A stretch of DNA of 64,000 nt, taken from positions 496,001-560,000 of the forward strand of contig NZ_CP117996.1 of the NCBI RefSeq assembly GCF_028743715.1, written 5' to 3'. Source of the stretch: Microbacterium sp. Clip185 (GTDB lineage Bacteria > Actinomycetota > Actinomycetes > Actinomycetales > Microbacteriaceae). Positions 55,495 through 63,593 of this stretch are shown piece by piece (position 1 is the stretch's first letter; the number at the start of each line of letters is the position of its first letter). A program made the position numbers and the translations under genes. The notes beneath the pieces are model-generated. The model saw only the letters and a program-made list of their open reading frames with translations, was not told the origin of the DNA and ran no database searches.

Positions 55495-56981
55495 GCGGCA
55501 GCGTGCGCACCGCCGTCGCCCTGTGGCGGCAGCGGGGCGCCAGGAGCGGCGGCGAGCGGGCCTTCACGGTGTACCTGCTCGCGATGGTCGCCCTCGTTGC
55601 GGTGGCGCCGGTCGTGCGAGCGGTCTGGCTGGAGGCGGCGGGGCCCGGCGGGCTCTCGCTGTTCGCAGACCCGCGCGCTCCGCGCGTGATCGCGCTGATC
55701 ACGTCGATCATCTGGGCCGCCGCACTGGCGTGGGGTCCGTCGCGCGGGCCGGCCCTCCGCCCGCCCGCGCTCACCTGGGCGCTCGGCACCAGCGCCCTCT
55801 CGCGCCGGCGGGCCTTCCTGGGGCCCGTGCTGATCGCGGGAATCCTCTCGATCGGACTGTGGACTGCGGGAGCAGTGCTGGCGGGCGCGAGCCTCGCCGT
55901 GAACGGGGTGGCCTCCGCTGCCGCCGTCATCGGGTTCGCCGTGGCCGGTGCGCTCGGCGGTGCGGTCACGATCTGCGCGTGGCTTGTCGGGCAGGCGCTG
56001 CCGCGCCTCGCGCTCCCGGCTGCGGCTATCGTGCTCGGCCTCGGGGTGCTGGCGATCGCCGTTCCCGCCGTCGGCATCGCGACCCCGATGGGCTGGGTCG
56101 CCGCGTCATACCCGCTCGGCGAAGCGACGAGCGCTCCCATCCCGCTGGCCGCCCTGGCGCTCGTCCTATCGGCATTGATTCCCTGGCTCCTCGACCGACT
56201 GCGCACCGACGAGCTGCTCGCCCAGGCGGTACGCGCCCAGACGGCCCAGACATCGGCGGTCGGGCTCGATCTCGGAGGGGCCGCGGACGTCTACCGCGCC
56301 CGTCCCTCGCACGGTCGGCGCCTGCGCGCCGTCGGTGCGCACGGCCGGCTGTGGTCGGCCGTGATCCGCCGGGATGCGGTCGGTGCACTGCGCACGCCGC
56401 TGCGTCTCGCCCTGGGCGTCGCGGCGCTGTCGCTCGCCGGCGTCCTTGCGGCGATCGCGGCCGCGCCCGGCACCCCGGCGATGGTCCTCGGTGCCGTCGC
56501 CGGACTCCTCGCCTTCGCGGGCCTGGGTCCGGTGACCGACGGCATCCGTCATGCTGCGAGCGCTGCCGCCGATGTGCCGCTGTACGGGGTGGCGGATGCG
56601 TCGCTCGTCGCGCTTCACGCGGTGTTCCCGCTCGCGGCGGCGATCGCCCTTGCGACGATCGCCGCCGGGCTCGCCACGACGGTCTCGGGAGTCGGGGCGG
56701 CGCCCGTGCTGGCCGGAGCGCTCCTGGTGCTGATGACGCTCGCCCTTCGGCTGGCGAGCGCGCTGAAGGGGCCGATGCCGGTGGCCCTGCTCGCCCCCGT
56801 GTCGACGCCGATGGGCGATCCGATGGCCGGCGTGCGGCTCGTGTGGGCGCTGGATGCGGCCGTGCTGGCCGCCGCGTCCGGAGCGGCGATCGTGGTTCTG
56901 CCTGCGGCTCCGCTCGCGACCTGCGTCGTGGCGGGTGTGATCGCCGTCATCATCGCGGTGCGCTGGCGCGGCCGGCGTTGA
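55491..56981 (+). CDS. Large membrane protein, partner permease of the ABC ATPase
   Basis: 496 residues with about twelve hydrophobic segments in two groups, separated by a soluble stretch around 240-285 (LLAQAVRAQTAQTSAVGLDL, YRARPSHGRRLRAV, WSAVIRRDAVGALRTPLRLALG). Resembles the DUF6297 group of actinobacterial ABC-2-like permeases. The coupling GTG at 55491 and the operon MarR-ATPase-membrane protein suggest a regulated exporter, perhaps for drug or electrophile resistance (inference). Confidence 0.75.
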   Translation: MSGSVRTAVALWRQRGARSGGERAFTVYLLAMVALVAVAPVVRAVWLEAAGPGGLSLFADPRAPRVIALITSIIWAAALAWGPSRGPALRPPALTWALGTSALSRRRAFLGPVLIAGILSIGLWTAGAVLAGASLAVNGVASAAAVIGFAVAGALGGAVTICAWLVGQALPRLALPAAAIVLGLGVLAIAVPAVGIATPMGWVAASYPLGEATSAPIPLAALALVLSALIPWLLDRLRTDELLAQAVRAQTAQTSAVGLDLGGAADVYRARPSHGRRLRAVGAHGRLWSAVIRRDAVGALRTPLRLALGVAALSLAGVLAAIAAAPGTPAMVLGAVAGLLAFAGLGPVTDGIRHAASAAADVPLYGVADASLVALHAVFPLAAAIALATIAAGLATTVSGVGAAPVLAGALLVLMTLALRLASALKGPMPVALLAPVSTPMGDPMAGVRLVWALDAAVLAAASGAAIVVLPAAPLATCVVAGVIAVIIAVRWRGRR

Positions 56982-56993
56982 ACCGGCCGCGCC
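56965..56993. terminator. Bidirectional hairpin between convergent genes
   Basis: GGCGCGGCCGG pairs perfectly with CCGGCCGCGCC around CGTTGAA, which contains the stop of the membrane protein gene. It lies seven bases from the end of the convergent MFS gene. Confidence 0.7.
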
Positions 56994-56999
56994 GGCCGC

Positions 57000-58409
57000 T
57001 CATGGCCGCCGTCGAAGCGCCATCGCCGCCGCCGGGATCCCGACGAGGGTGACGGCTGCGATGCCGAAGATCAGCCACCGCGCGGATGCCAGCGCGAAGC
57101 CGTCGCCCCAGGCCAGCAGGTTGCCGGCCAGCGCCGATGCGAGCGTGAACGCGATCAGCTGCGTGGTGCTGACAGCGGCGGCGGCCTTCGCGCCCTCGCC
57201 GCTGTCGCCGCCGCTGCGCATGGCCGCCACCGAAAGGTGTGGGAACGCCATGCCGACGCCGGCGCCGGAGACGAGAAGGGCGACGGCTCCCAGGAGCAGT
57301 TGCCACCCCGAGGCGGATGCGGTCTGCAGCAGCCCGTAGGCCGCGAGACCCGCGAACAGCACGATCGGTCCGATGCGCACGGCCCATCGCGCGGCGATCG
57401 GGCCCGCGCTCACGCTGACGAGCTGCGCCAGCGTCCACCCCAGCGACATCGCCGCGCCCACGAGGCCGGCGACGAGGGGAGTGGCTCCCGCGAGCTGCTG
57501 CGCGAACAGGGGGATGAAGTTCTCCGCCGTCACGCCCGCGCACAGCGCCGCCACGGTCAGATAGACCCACGCCAGCGGGTTGCCGCGTCGGTAGGCGAGC
57601 CGGGGCAGCACGCCGTGCGGGTTGCGGGCGTCGATGACGAAGAAGGCGATCAACAGGGCCAGTGCGGCCAGCGCGGTGACCGGGGCGGCGATACCGGTCA
57701 CCGTGGAGCTCACGCTCAGCAGCGCCGCGGTGAGGGCGAGCGCGGTGATCGAGAGCAGGGGGAGCGGTGTGCGCTCGCCCTGCTCTCCGGTGGCCGCGGG
57801 AAGCGCGCGACGTGAAGCGAGGATCAGGGCCAGGGCGACGACCACGACGGCCGCGAGGGCGATCCGCCATGCGCCCAGCTGCGCGAACACCCCGCCGAGC
57901 GCCGGGCCCACGAGGGTGCCCACGCCGAACATGGCCGACACGAGGCCGGTGGCGCGCGTCCACAGCGACGGCGGGAGGACGCTGCGGATCGTCGCGTAGC
58001 CGAGACCGGTCAGCATGCCGGCGCCGAGTCCCTGCACGGCCCTCCCCGCGACGAATACCTCCATGACGGGGCTCGCGGCCGAGACGGCGGTGCCCAGAGC
58101 GAAGAGCAGGAATGCGATGAGGTAGGACCCGCGCGACCCCCGCGCGGCGAGGATGCGCCCGATGAGCATCGTGGCGACCACTGCGGCAATGAGGTACGCC
58201 GTCGACGCCCACGCGTAGTAGCGATCCCCGCCGAGGTCGGCGGCGATGGAGGGCATCAGCGCCGCGGTGAAGTAGAGGTTCATCGCGTACAGCGCGACGC
58301 CGCTCGCCATGACGAGGACGGCGGCCGCGTGCGGTGCGGCGAACAGGTCCCGCCAGCGGGGAGGATGCTCCCCGACGTCCGAGGGAAGATCGATGGGTTT
58401 GGTGCTCAT
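57000..58409 (-). CDS. MFS transporter, multidrug efflux type
   Basis: 469 residues with about fourteen hydrophobic segments (DHA2-like). Motif A is DLGGDRYYAWASTAYLIAAVVATMLIGRILAARGSRGSYL; motif C-like GLGAGMLTGLGYATIRSV and FGVGTLVGPALGGVFAQLGAW mark an antiporter-type exporter. It is divergent from soxR, and its -10 (TAGCGT, six bases before the ATG) lies beside an inverted repeat that a MerR-type regulator could bind, so it is very likely SoxR-controlled. Confidence 0.92.
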   Translation of the reverse strand: MSTKPIDLPSDVGEHPPRWRDLFAAPHAAAVLVMASGVALYAMNLYFTAALMPSIAADLGGDRYYAWASTAYLIAAVVATMLIGRILAARGSRGSYLIAFLLFALGTAVSAASPVMEVFVAGRAVQGLGAGMLTGLGYATIRSVLPPSLWTRATGLVSAMFGVGTLVGPALGGVFAQLGAWRIALAAVVVVALALILASRRALPAATGEQGERTPLPLLSITALALTAALLSVSSTVTGIAAPVTALAALALLIAFFVIDARNPHGVLPRLAYRRGNPLAWVYLTVAALCAGVTAENFIPLFAQQLAGATPLVAGLVGAAMSLGWTLAQLVSVSAGPIAARWAVRIGPIVLFAGLAAYGLLQTASASGWQLLLGAVALLVSGAGVGMAFPHLSVAAMRSGGDSGEGAKAAAAVSTTQLIAFTLASALAGNLLAWGDGFALASARWLIFGIAAVTLVGIPAAAMALRRRP

Positions 58410-58415
58410 TCCTCT

Positions 58416-58437
58416 ACGCTAAGAGTTCAAGTGAACT
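58416..58437. promoter_or_regulatory. SoxR-type promoter/operator region
   Basis: On the minus strand TAGCGT (58416-58421) is the -10 of the MFS gene, six bases before its ATG. AGTTCA-AG-TGAACT (58424-58437) is an inverted repeat upstream of the -10, where MerR-family activators bind. Confidence 0.65.
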
Positions 58438-58455
58438 TTAAGTCAAGGAGGTCTG

Positions 58456-58932
58456 ATGCCGCAGACGCCCGTCGATCTTCTGAGTGTGGGTGAGGTCGCC
58501 CGCCGCGCCGGCATCGCCCCGAGCGCCGTGCGGTTCTACGAGGACCAGGGCCTGATCTCCTCCGTCCGCACGGCGGGCAACCAGCGTCGCTATCCCAGGT
58601 ATGTCCTGCGAAGAATCGGGATCATCGTCGCGGCCCGGCGCTTCGGCATCCCGCTCGCCGAACTCGCCGACGTCTTCGCGGAGCTTCCCGCCGAGCGTAT
58701 GCCGAACAAATCGGACTGGCGGCGGATCTCGCGTGACTGGCATGCGCGGCTGGAGGCGCGTCGGCGCCAGCTCGAGAACCTCGAAGCGGAGCTCGCCGGC
58801 TGCATCGGATGCGGCTGTCTCTCCCTGCGCACCTGCCGGGTGCTCAACCCCGACGACATGCTGGGCCGGGAGGGGGCCGGCGCCCGGCGGCTGCGTGCGG
58901 AGGCCGACGGCGACGAACCGCGCACCGCGTAG
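58456..58932 (+). CDS. soxR: Redox-sensitive MerR-family activator SoxR
   Basis: 158 residues. The MerR HTH reads LLSVGEVARRAGIAPSAVRFYEDQGLISSVRTAGNQRRYPRYVLRRI. The [2Fe-2S] cluster ligands are Cys116, Cys119, Cys121 and Cys127 (CIGCGCLSLRTC), the same spacing as in E. coli SoxR (119, 122, 124, 130). In Actinobacteria SoxR responds to redox-active metabolites and drives export and detoxification genes (established). The divergent MFS exporter is the obvious target. AAGGAGG lies four bases before the ATG. Confidence 0.95.
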   Translation: MPQTPVDLLSVGEVARRAGIAPSAVRFYEDQGLISSVRTAGNQRRYPRYVLRRIGIIVAARRFGIPLAELADVFAELPAERMPNKSDWRRISRDWHARLEARRRQLENLEAELAGCIGCGCLSLRTCRVLNPDDMLGREGAGARRLRAEADGDEPRTA

Positions 58933-58943
58933 GCTCGATGGCT

Positions 58944-59483
58944 ATGGCTGCCGGCGCGACGATGTACACGTTCGATGTGACGCTGTCGGATGTGGACCGC
59001 GGGGTCTACGAGCAGTTCACGGTGCGGGCGGCGCGGCATCCCTCCGAGACGGATGCGTTCATGCTGACCCGCGTGCTCGCGTTCTGCCTGGAGTACGAGG
59101 AGGGCATCGCCTTCAGCGAGGGCATCTCGCAGGCCGAGGAGCCCGCGGTGCTCGTGCGGGACGCGACGGGCGCGATCACGGCGTGGATCGAGGTAGGTGC
59201 TCCGGATGCGGCGCGGCTGCACTTCGGCAGCAAGCTCGCCGGTCGCGTCGTGGTCTACACCCACCGAGACCCGGCGAAGGTCGCCGCCTCGTGGGACGGC
59301 AAGAAGATCCACCGGGGCGACGCGATCCGCCTGGTCAGTTTCACGCCGGGCTTCATCGACGAGGCTCGTCCCGCTCTCGCGCGCCGCAACACCGCGACGG
59401 TATCTGTCGTGGAATCGCGCCTCTACCTCGAGCTGAACGGCACGGCCGTCGACGCCGAGGTCATCGCGCAGCCCGCGCAGTAG
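58944..59483 (+). CDS. yaeQ: YaeQ-family protein
   Basis: 179 residues. YaeQ family landmarks: ATMYTFDVTLSDVDRGVYEQF, ARHPSETDAFMLTRVLAFCLEYEEGIAFSEGISQAEEPAVLVRD, AWIEVGAPDAARLH. The fold is related to PD-(D/E)xK nucleases, with the candidate acidic and WIE residues present; the biological role is unclear. TAGGCT overlaps the soxR stop and lies eight bases before the ATG at 58944, so I prefer it over the ATG at 58938. Seven bases separate its stop from the convergent Nudix gene. Confidence 0.9.
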   Translation: MAAGATMYTFDVTLSDVDRGVYEQFTVRAARHPSETDAFMLTRVLAFCLEYEEGIAFSEGISQAEEPAVLVRDATGAITAWIEVGAPDAARLHFGSKLAGRVVVYTHRDPAKVAASWDGKKIHRGDAIRLVSFTPGFIDEARPALARRNTATVSVVESRLYLELNGTAVDAEVIAQPAQ

Positions 59484-59489
59484 CACCGC

Positions 59490-60041
59490 TCAGCGGGTGG
59501 CGAGCACCCGCGCCAGTCGACCGGCGAGACCCGGTGCCGAGTTCGGCGGCAGCGCCGCCACCGGCCACCAGGCCACCGCATCCGATTCGTCGCTGACGAT
59601 GAGCGGGGCGGCCACGTCCTGGATGCGGCCCACGACGCCGATATCGAGGTGCGACGCGCACCGGCCGAACCCGCCGCCGAGGGCGTGATGATCCAGATCC
59701 GCCACCGCGATGCTGCGCAGCTGCGCGGGCGACACCCCGGTCTCCTCCTGCAGCTCGCGCAGTGCGGCGCCTGCCACCGAGGTGTCACCCGCCTCGAGGT
59801 GCCCGCCGGGCTGCACCCAGAACCGGCCCTTGCCGTGGAAGCACAGCAGCACGTGCGCTGCGTCGTCGTCGAAGACGAAGGCGCTCGCCGTGACGTGCGT
59901 CGGCGGCCCCGAGCGCTCCAGGGCTGCCTGGCCGTGGTCGCGAAGCGCATCGACGAAGTCTCGGCGCGTGCGCTCCTCGGCGTCGTCGCGGGCGCGCCAC
60001 TCGTCGACGGCGGTGGTCACGGATGCGAAGAGCGCGCTCAT
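59490..60041 (-). CDS. Nudix hydrolase
   Basis: 183 residues. The Nudix box spans GGHLEAGDTSVAGAALRELQEETGV: all key residues are present except that the first Glu of G-x5-E is Asp, a common variant in this subgroup. An N-terminal helical extension of about 50 residues precedes the fold. The substrate is probably a nucleoside diphosphate derivative, not predictable further. TAGCGT six bases before the ATG at 60041 supports the start. Confidence 0.9.
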   Translation of the reverse strand: MSALFASVTTAVDEWRARDDAEERTRRDFVDALRDHGQAALERSGPPTHVTASAFVFDDDAAHVLLCFHGKGRFWVQPGGHLEAGDTSVAGAALRELQEETGVSPAQLRSIAVADLDHHALGGGFGRCASHLDIGVVGRIQDVAAPLIVSDESDAVAWWPVAALPPNSAPGLAGRLARVLATR

Positions 60042-60047
60042 CCCTCG

Positions 60048-60053
60048 ACGCTA
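60048..60053 (-). promoter_or_regulatory. -10 element of the Nudix gene (TAGCGT)
   Basis: TAGCGT, six bases, ATG at 60041 on the minus strand; leaderless layout. Confidence 0.5.
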
Positions 60054-60168
60054 GGCGATGCGCGTAGCTCTCCGCGCCGTCCTGGTCAAGGTTCCAGCGC
60101 CGGGCGCCGGGCGGGAGTAGGAATATCGGCGGCAGGGGCAGCGGTGCCGCCTGCGGAAGGAGTGAGCC

Positions 60169-61617
60169 ATGTCGCTGCAGCCCACCGAGATCCGATCCCT
60201 CGTCCCCGCCCGCATGGATCGCCTGCCGTGGTCGAGATTCCATTGGATGATCGTCGTGGGTCTGGGCTTCTCGTGGATCCTCGACGGACTCGAAGTGCAG
60301 ATCGTCGCGGCGACCGGCTACGCGGCGACCCTCGGTATGGGGTCGTTCGAAGTGGGGCTCGCCGCGACCTTCTATCTGCTGGGGCAGGTCACCGGCGCCC
60401 TCGTGTTCGGACGCTTGACCGACAAGCTCGGGCGCAAGAACCTCTTCCTCATCTCCCTCGCGATCTACCTCGTCGGCAGCGCTGTCGCCGGTCTCGCCTT
60501 CGCCCCGTGGTTCTTCTACATCTGGCGCTTCGTCGCCGGCGCGGGCATCGGCGGCGAGTACGCCGCGATCAACTCGGCCATCGACGAGATCATCCCCGCC
60601 AAGTACCGCGGACGCGTCGACATCGCGATCAACGGAACCTACTGGGGCGGTGCGGCGCTCGGTGCCGTGGCGAGCTCGTTCTTCCTGAACCAGGACATCT
60701 TCGCGGAGGACCTCGGGTGGCGGTTGAGCTTCTTCGTGGGGCCCGTGCTGGGCATCCTCATCATCTGGCTGCGCCGCCACATCCCGGAGAGCCCGCGGTG
60801 GCAGATGACGCACGGGCGCGAGGAGGAGGCCGAACGCGGCGTCGACGACATCGAGGAACGCATCCGCAAGGAGGGCAAGGAGATCCCTCCGGTCGACGAG
60901 AGCAAGGCGATCGTCGTGAAGGAGTACGGGCGCGTGCCGTTCCTCGTGATCGCGAAGGTGCTGTTCCGCCAGTACCCGCGGCGCACGCTGGTCGGGGTGA
61001 CGATGATGGTGACGCAGTCGTTCCTCTACAACGCGATCTTCTTCACGTACGCGCTCGTGCTCGAGAACTTCTACGACGTGCCGCCCGCATCCGCCTCGCA
61101 GTACTTCATCGTCTTCGCGCTCGGCAACCTCGCCGGCGCCCTCGTGCTGGGGCACTTCTTCGACACGTGGGGCCGGCGACGGATGCTGTTCGGCACCTAC
61201 GTGCTGGCCGGGCTCATCCTGTTGGTCAGCGCGTTCCTGTTCCACGTCGGCGCGTTGGATGCGGTGACGCACACGATCTTCTGGTGCGCGTCGTTCTTCT
61301 TCGCCTCCGCCGGCGCCTCGGCGGCGTATCTGACGGTGAGCGAGATCTTCCCGTTGGAGCTGCGGAGCCAGGTGATCTCATACGTCTTCTCGATCGGTCA
61401 GCTCGTGGGAGCCGCGGCGCCCGCTCTCTACGGCGCACTGATCGGCGATGGATCGGATCGCGGACCGCTGTTCTGGGGCTACGTGCTGGGCTCGGCCGTG
61501 ATGATGCTCGGCGGTGTGGTGTGCGGGATCTTCGGCGTCAGCGCCGCCGGAAAGTCGCTCGAGGACATCGCCGATCCGCTCTCGCTGGTCGACGCCAACA
61601 GCAAGGATCGCTCGTGA
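60169..61617 (+). CDS. MFS transporter, metabolite:proton symporter type
   Basis: 482 residues, twelve membrane segments. Loop 2-3 reads GRLTDKLGRKNLFLIS (motif A), loop 4-5 RFVAGAGIGGEYAAINSAIDEIIPAKYRGRVD, both typical of the sugar-porter/aromatic-acid symporter branch; a second motif A-like DTWGRRRMLFGTY follows in the C-terminal half. A central cytoplasmic loop of about 60 residues is charged (EEEAERGVDDIEERIRKEGKE). GGAAGGAG precedes the ATG. The substrate is not evident from neighbours. Confidence 0.9.
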   Translation: MSLQPTEIRSLVPARMDRLPWSRFHWMIVVGLGFSWILDGLEVQIVAATGYAATLGMGSFEVGLAATFYLLGQVTGALVFGRLTDKLGRKNLFLISLAIYLVGSAVAGLAFAPWFFYIWRFVAGAGIGGEYAAINSAIDEIIPAKYRGRVDIAINGTYWGGAALGAVASSFFLNQDIFAEDLGWRLSFFVGPVLGILIIWLRRHIPESPRWQMTHGREEEAERGVDDIEERIRKEGKEIPPVDESKAIVVKEYGRVPFLVIAKVLFRQYPRRTLVGVTMMVTQSFLYNAIFFTYALVLENFYDVPPASASQYFIVFALGNLAGALVLGHFFDTWGRRRMLFGTYVLAGLILLVSAFLFHVGALDAVTHTIFWCASFFFASAGASAAYLTVSEIFPLELRSQVISYVFSIGQLVGAAAPALYGALIGDGSDRGPLFWGYVLGSAVMMLGGVVCGIFGVSAAGKSLEDIADPLSLVDANSKDRS

Positions 61618-61628
61618 TCCGTCGAGAC

Positions 61629-61811
61629 TCAGCCGTCCTGGCGGCGCAGCGCGCGCAGGCGCGGGAAGCTCTCGCGCCAGGACGCGCGCGCAGCGGGGAT
61701 GTCGCCGACGAGCACGACGGCAGCGGGGGAACGCGTGTCTCCCAGCGCGTAGCCGTCGGGGAGATCGTCCACGAGCTGCCCGGCTCGGGGTCCGCCGTCC
61801 AGCATGTACAT
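61629..61811 (-). CDS. Small hypothetical protein (60 residues)
   Basis: Starts MYMLDGGPRAGQLVDDLPDGYALGD and ends RLRALRRQDG; soluble, no recognised family. The ATG at 61811 has TATTCT exactly six bases upstream on the minus strand, the same leaderless layout as other genes here, which is the main evidence that it is real. It is convergent with the MFS gene (11 bases between the stops) and divergent from the MarR-type gene. Confidence 0.55.
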   Translation of the reverse strand: MYMLDGGPRAGQLVDDLPDGYALGDTRSPAAVVLVGDIPAARASWRESFPRLRALRRQDG

Positions 61812-61817
61812 CCCGGC

Positions 61818-61823
61818 AGAATA
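61818..61823 (-). promoter_or_regulatory. -10 element of the 60-residue protein gene (TATTCT)
   Basis: TATTCT, six bases, ATG at 61811 on the minus strand. Confidence 0.45.
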
Positions 61824-61915
61824 GCGCGCGACGATCTTCGGGTGCCGAGGGGTTGCGGAAAACCCCGTCCTTGTCCCCGAACCCGGCTTGTGGTCGGCTC
61901 GCCGGTCGACCAGGA

Positions 61916-61944
61916 TTGTCGCTAGACAGACTAGTAGTTAATCT
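61916..61944 (+). promoter_or_regulatory. Promoter and operator-like motif of the MarR-type gene
   Basis: TTGTCG (61916-61921), 17 bases, TAATCT (61939-61944). GTAGTTAA (61934-61941), the complement of the TTAACTAC motif seen at 62760, overlaps the -10, suggesting autorepression. Confidence 0.55.
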
Positions 61945-61958
61945 GCGAGCGGAGCGAC

Positions 61959-62417
61959 ATGGCGGGCAAGACGGCAGAGGAGCGCATCATCGATCCGGCG
62001 GTCTCGGCGATCGAGCGGCTGCGTCTCGCCGAGGCGAGTCTGAGCCGGCGTCGCCAGACCGCCTGCGGCCCGAGCGAGAACGCGCGCGCCGCAATGCGTC
62101 TGATCCTCGAACGCGCGGATGCGGGGGAGGATCTGACTCCCGGCGACATCGCGGAGCACCTGGGCGTCTCGCCCGCGGCGGTCAGCGGCATCCTCGACAA
62201 GCTTCACGCCGGCGGGCTGGTGGCCTTCCGGACCAATCCCGATGATCGGCGCAGCAAGCTCGTCGTGCCCTTCGACCGCGACACGGACATCGACGACCTC
62301 GACCCGGTGGGAGCCCGCATCCGTCAGGCGGTCGGCGAACTCGACCCCGAGGTGTCGGCCGCCGTGGTGCAGTTGATGGAGAAGATCACGCAGGCTGTCG
62401 ATGCGGAGTGTCGCTGA
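61959..62417 (+). CDS. MarR-type transcriptional regulator
   Basis: 152 residues. The winged HTH is NARAAMRLILERADAGEDLTPGDIAEHLGVSPAAVSGILDKLHAGGLVAFRTNPDDRRSKLVVPF. It has an N-terminal helical extension (AEERIIDPAVSAIERLRLAEASLSRRR). GAGCGGAG lies before the ATG. Its 3' end overlaps the convergent DUF7882-type gene by 32 bases, and TTAACTA motifs occur in both promoter regions, so it may control both genes (inference). Confidence 0.88.
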   Translation: MAGKTAEERIIDPAVSAIERLRLAEASLSRRRQTACGPSENARAAMRLILERADAGEDLTPGDIAEHLGVSPAAVSGILDKLHAGGLVAFRTNPDDRRSKLVVPFDRDTDIDDLDPVGARIRQAVGELDPEVSAAVVQLMEKITQAVDAECR

Positions 62418-62709
62418 CAGCGGGCTCCGGCGAGAGCGTGAGTCCGTTCGGTCCGTTGGCCTCCGCCATCATGGCGTCGAGCCATTCCCTGTTGAGCGCG
62501 GGGTTACGGCTGCCGTAGAAGGAGAAGACGAGCGAGATCGACGGGTGCACCCAGAGGCTGCGCGTGCCGATGCCGCTCGTGTCCGCGAGGTGCAGCAGGA
62601 AGGGTTCTCCGCGCCGCAGCTTGTTCATGAAGACGAGGCGCAGATGCGCGAGGGCTCGGTCATCGATGTCGAAAGACTGGCTCCCTCCGTCGTAAAGCAA
62701 TTGGCCCAT
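62386..62709 (-). CDS. DUF7882-type small protein
   Basis: 107 residues. MGQLLYDGGSQSFDIDDRALAHLRLVFMNKLRRGEPFLLHL, WVHPSISLVFSFYGSRNPALNREWLDAMM and LTLSPEP match a small protein family common in Microbacteriaceae, often mislabelled as ATP-dependent DNA ligase. Function unknown. TACCTT six bases before the ATG at 62709 supports the start. It overlaps the convergent MarR-type gene. Confidence 0.85.
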   Translation of the reverse strand: MGQLLYDGGSQSFDIDDRALAHLRLVFMNKLRRGEPFLLHLADTSGIGTRSLWVHPSISLVFSFYGSRNPALNREWLDAMMAEANGPNGLTLSPEPAVSDTPHRQPA

Positions 62710-62715
62710 TGCCCT

Positions 62716-62767
62716 AAGGTAACCCCGGGGGCGCGCTTAACTAATTCCGTTTAACTAGCTTAACTAC
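62716..62767 (-). promoter_or_regulatory. Promoter with three TTAACTA motifs
   Basis: On the minus strand the -10 is TACCTT (62716-62721), six bases before the start, with -35 TTAGTT (62739-62744) 17 bases away. TTAACTAA (62737-62744), TTAACTAG (62751-62758) and TTAACTAC (62760-62767) cover the -35 and upstream area. The last overlaps the stop codon of the DUF6328-type gene. Confidence 0.65.
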
Positions 62768-63257
62768 TTTGGGTATCATGCCGGAACCGGCGGGGGAGCA
62801 CGACCCAGAGTCCCACAACCAGCACCGCGCCCACGATGAGTGCCACCGCTCCGGCCGTCCGGCCGAGGACGACGTCCACGATGAGGGCCGTGACGCCGAT
62901 GCTGAGCAGGGCGATGACAGCGAGGTCCACCGCGATGATCTGTGCGGCGACGCGTACGAGGGCGGGCTTCATCCGGCGGGCGAAGACGGTGCGGTGCAGG
63001 GTGACGGGAGCCAGTGCGAGAAGCGTCGAGAGGCCGGCGAGCACGACGAGCGCGATGTAGAGCGCGACCTGCACGCCGTCGAGGTCGGCGAAGCGGGGCT
63101 GGAAGGCGACGGCGAGCAGGAATCCGGTGAGGATCTGGGTGCCCGTCTGCATCACGCGAAGCTCCTGCATGAGCTCGTCCCAGTTGCGATCCGCCCGTTC
63201 GTTCGCGCTCTCGTCGCGGCCGTCTCCCGGTACGGCATCCCGTGGTTGCTCCAACAT
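62760..63257 (-). CDS. DUF6328-family membrane protein
   Basis: 165 residues. A soluble N-terminus ends in NWDELMQELRVMQTGTQILTGFLLAVAFQPRF, the family hallmark, followed by four membrane segments (including LALAPVTLHRTVFARRMKPALV between 2 and 3). Function unknown. GAGGAGG precedes the ATG at 63257 by four bases. The stop TAA lies within the TTAACTA motif array. Confidence 0.88.
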   Translation of the reverse strand: MLEQPRDAVPGDGRDESANERADRNWDELMQELRVMQTGTQILTGFLLAVAFQPRFADLDGVQVALYIALVVLAGLSTLLALAPVTLHRTVFARRMKPALVRVAAQIIAVDLAVIALLSIGVTALIVDVVLGRTAGAVALIVGAVLVVGLWVVLPRRFRHDTQSS

Positions 63258-63364
63258 GTCGCCTCCTCTGTGCCTCCCGTGACTAGCAGATCGATTCTTC
63301 GGCTGCCAGGGGCACCCGGGTGTCGGAGGTTCGACGCAGAATCTCGGATGTGGAAGCTCACACG

Positions 63365-63589
63365 ATGATCCAGCGGATGCCCGACGCGGCGCCGCGGGCG
63401 CTGTGGGTGCAGGTCGAGCATGGTCTCCACGTCGCCAGCACCGTGTCCGCGTTCGTCGGCACCGTCACCGAGACGGCGAACGGCTTCGAGGCCGTGGACG
63501 GGCTCGGCACCTGCCGGGGCGTCTTCGCAAGTCTCGACGACGCCAAGGCCGTGCTCGAAGCCGCAGCCTCCGCCGACGCGGTGCTCTGA
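63365..63589 (+). CDS. Small hypothetical protein (74 residues)
   Basis: Starts MIQRMPDAAPRALWVQVEHGLHVAST and continues with short strands FVGTVTETANGFEAVDGLGTCRGVFASLDDAKAVLEAA; it looks like a small alpha/beta domain. The pattern VEHGLHVAS..FVG.V is one I associate with small Microbacteriaceae proteins, without known function. ATG at 63365 is a guess; another in-frame ATG lies at 63377. Confidence 0.6.
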   Translation: MIQRMPDAAPRALWVQVEHGLHVASTVSAFVGTVTETANGFEAVDGLGTCRGVFASLDDAKAVLEAAASADAVL

Positions 63590-63593
63590 CGCG

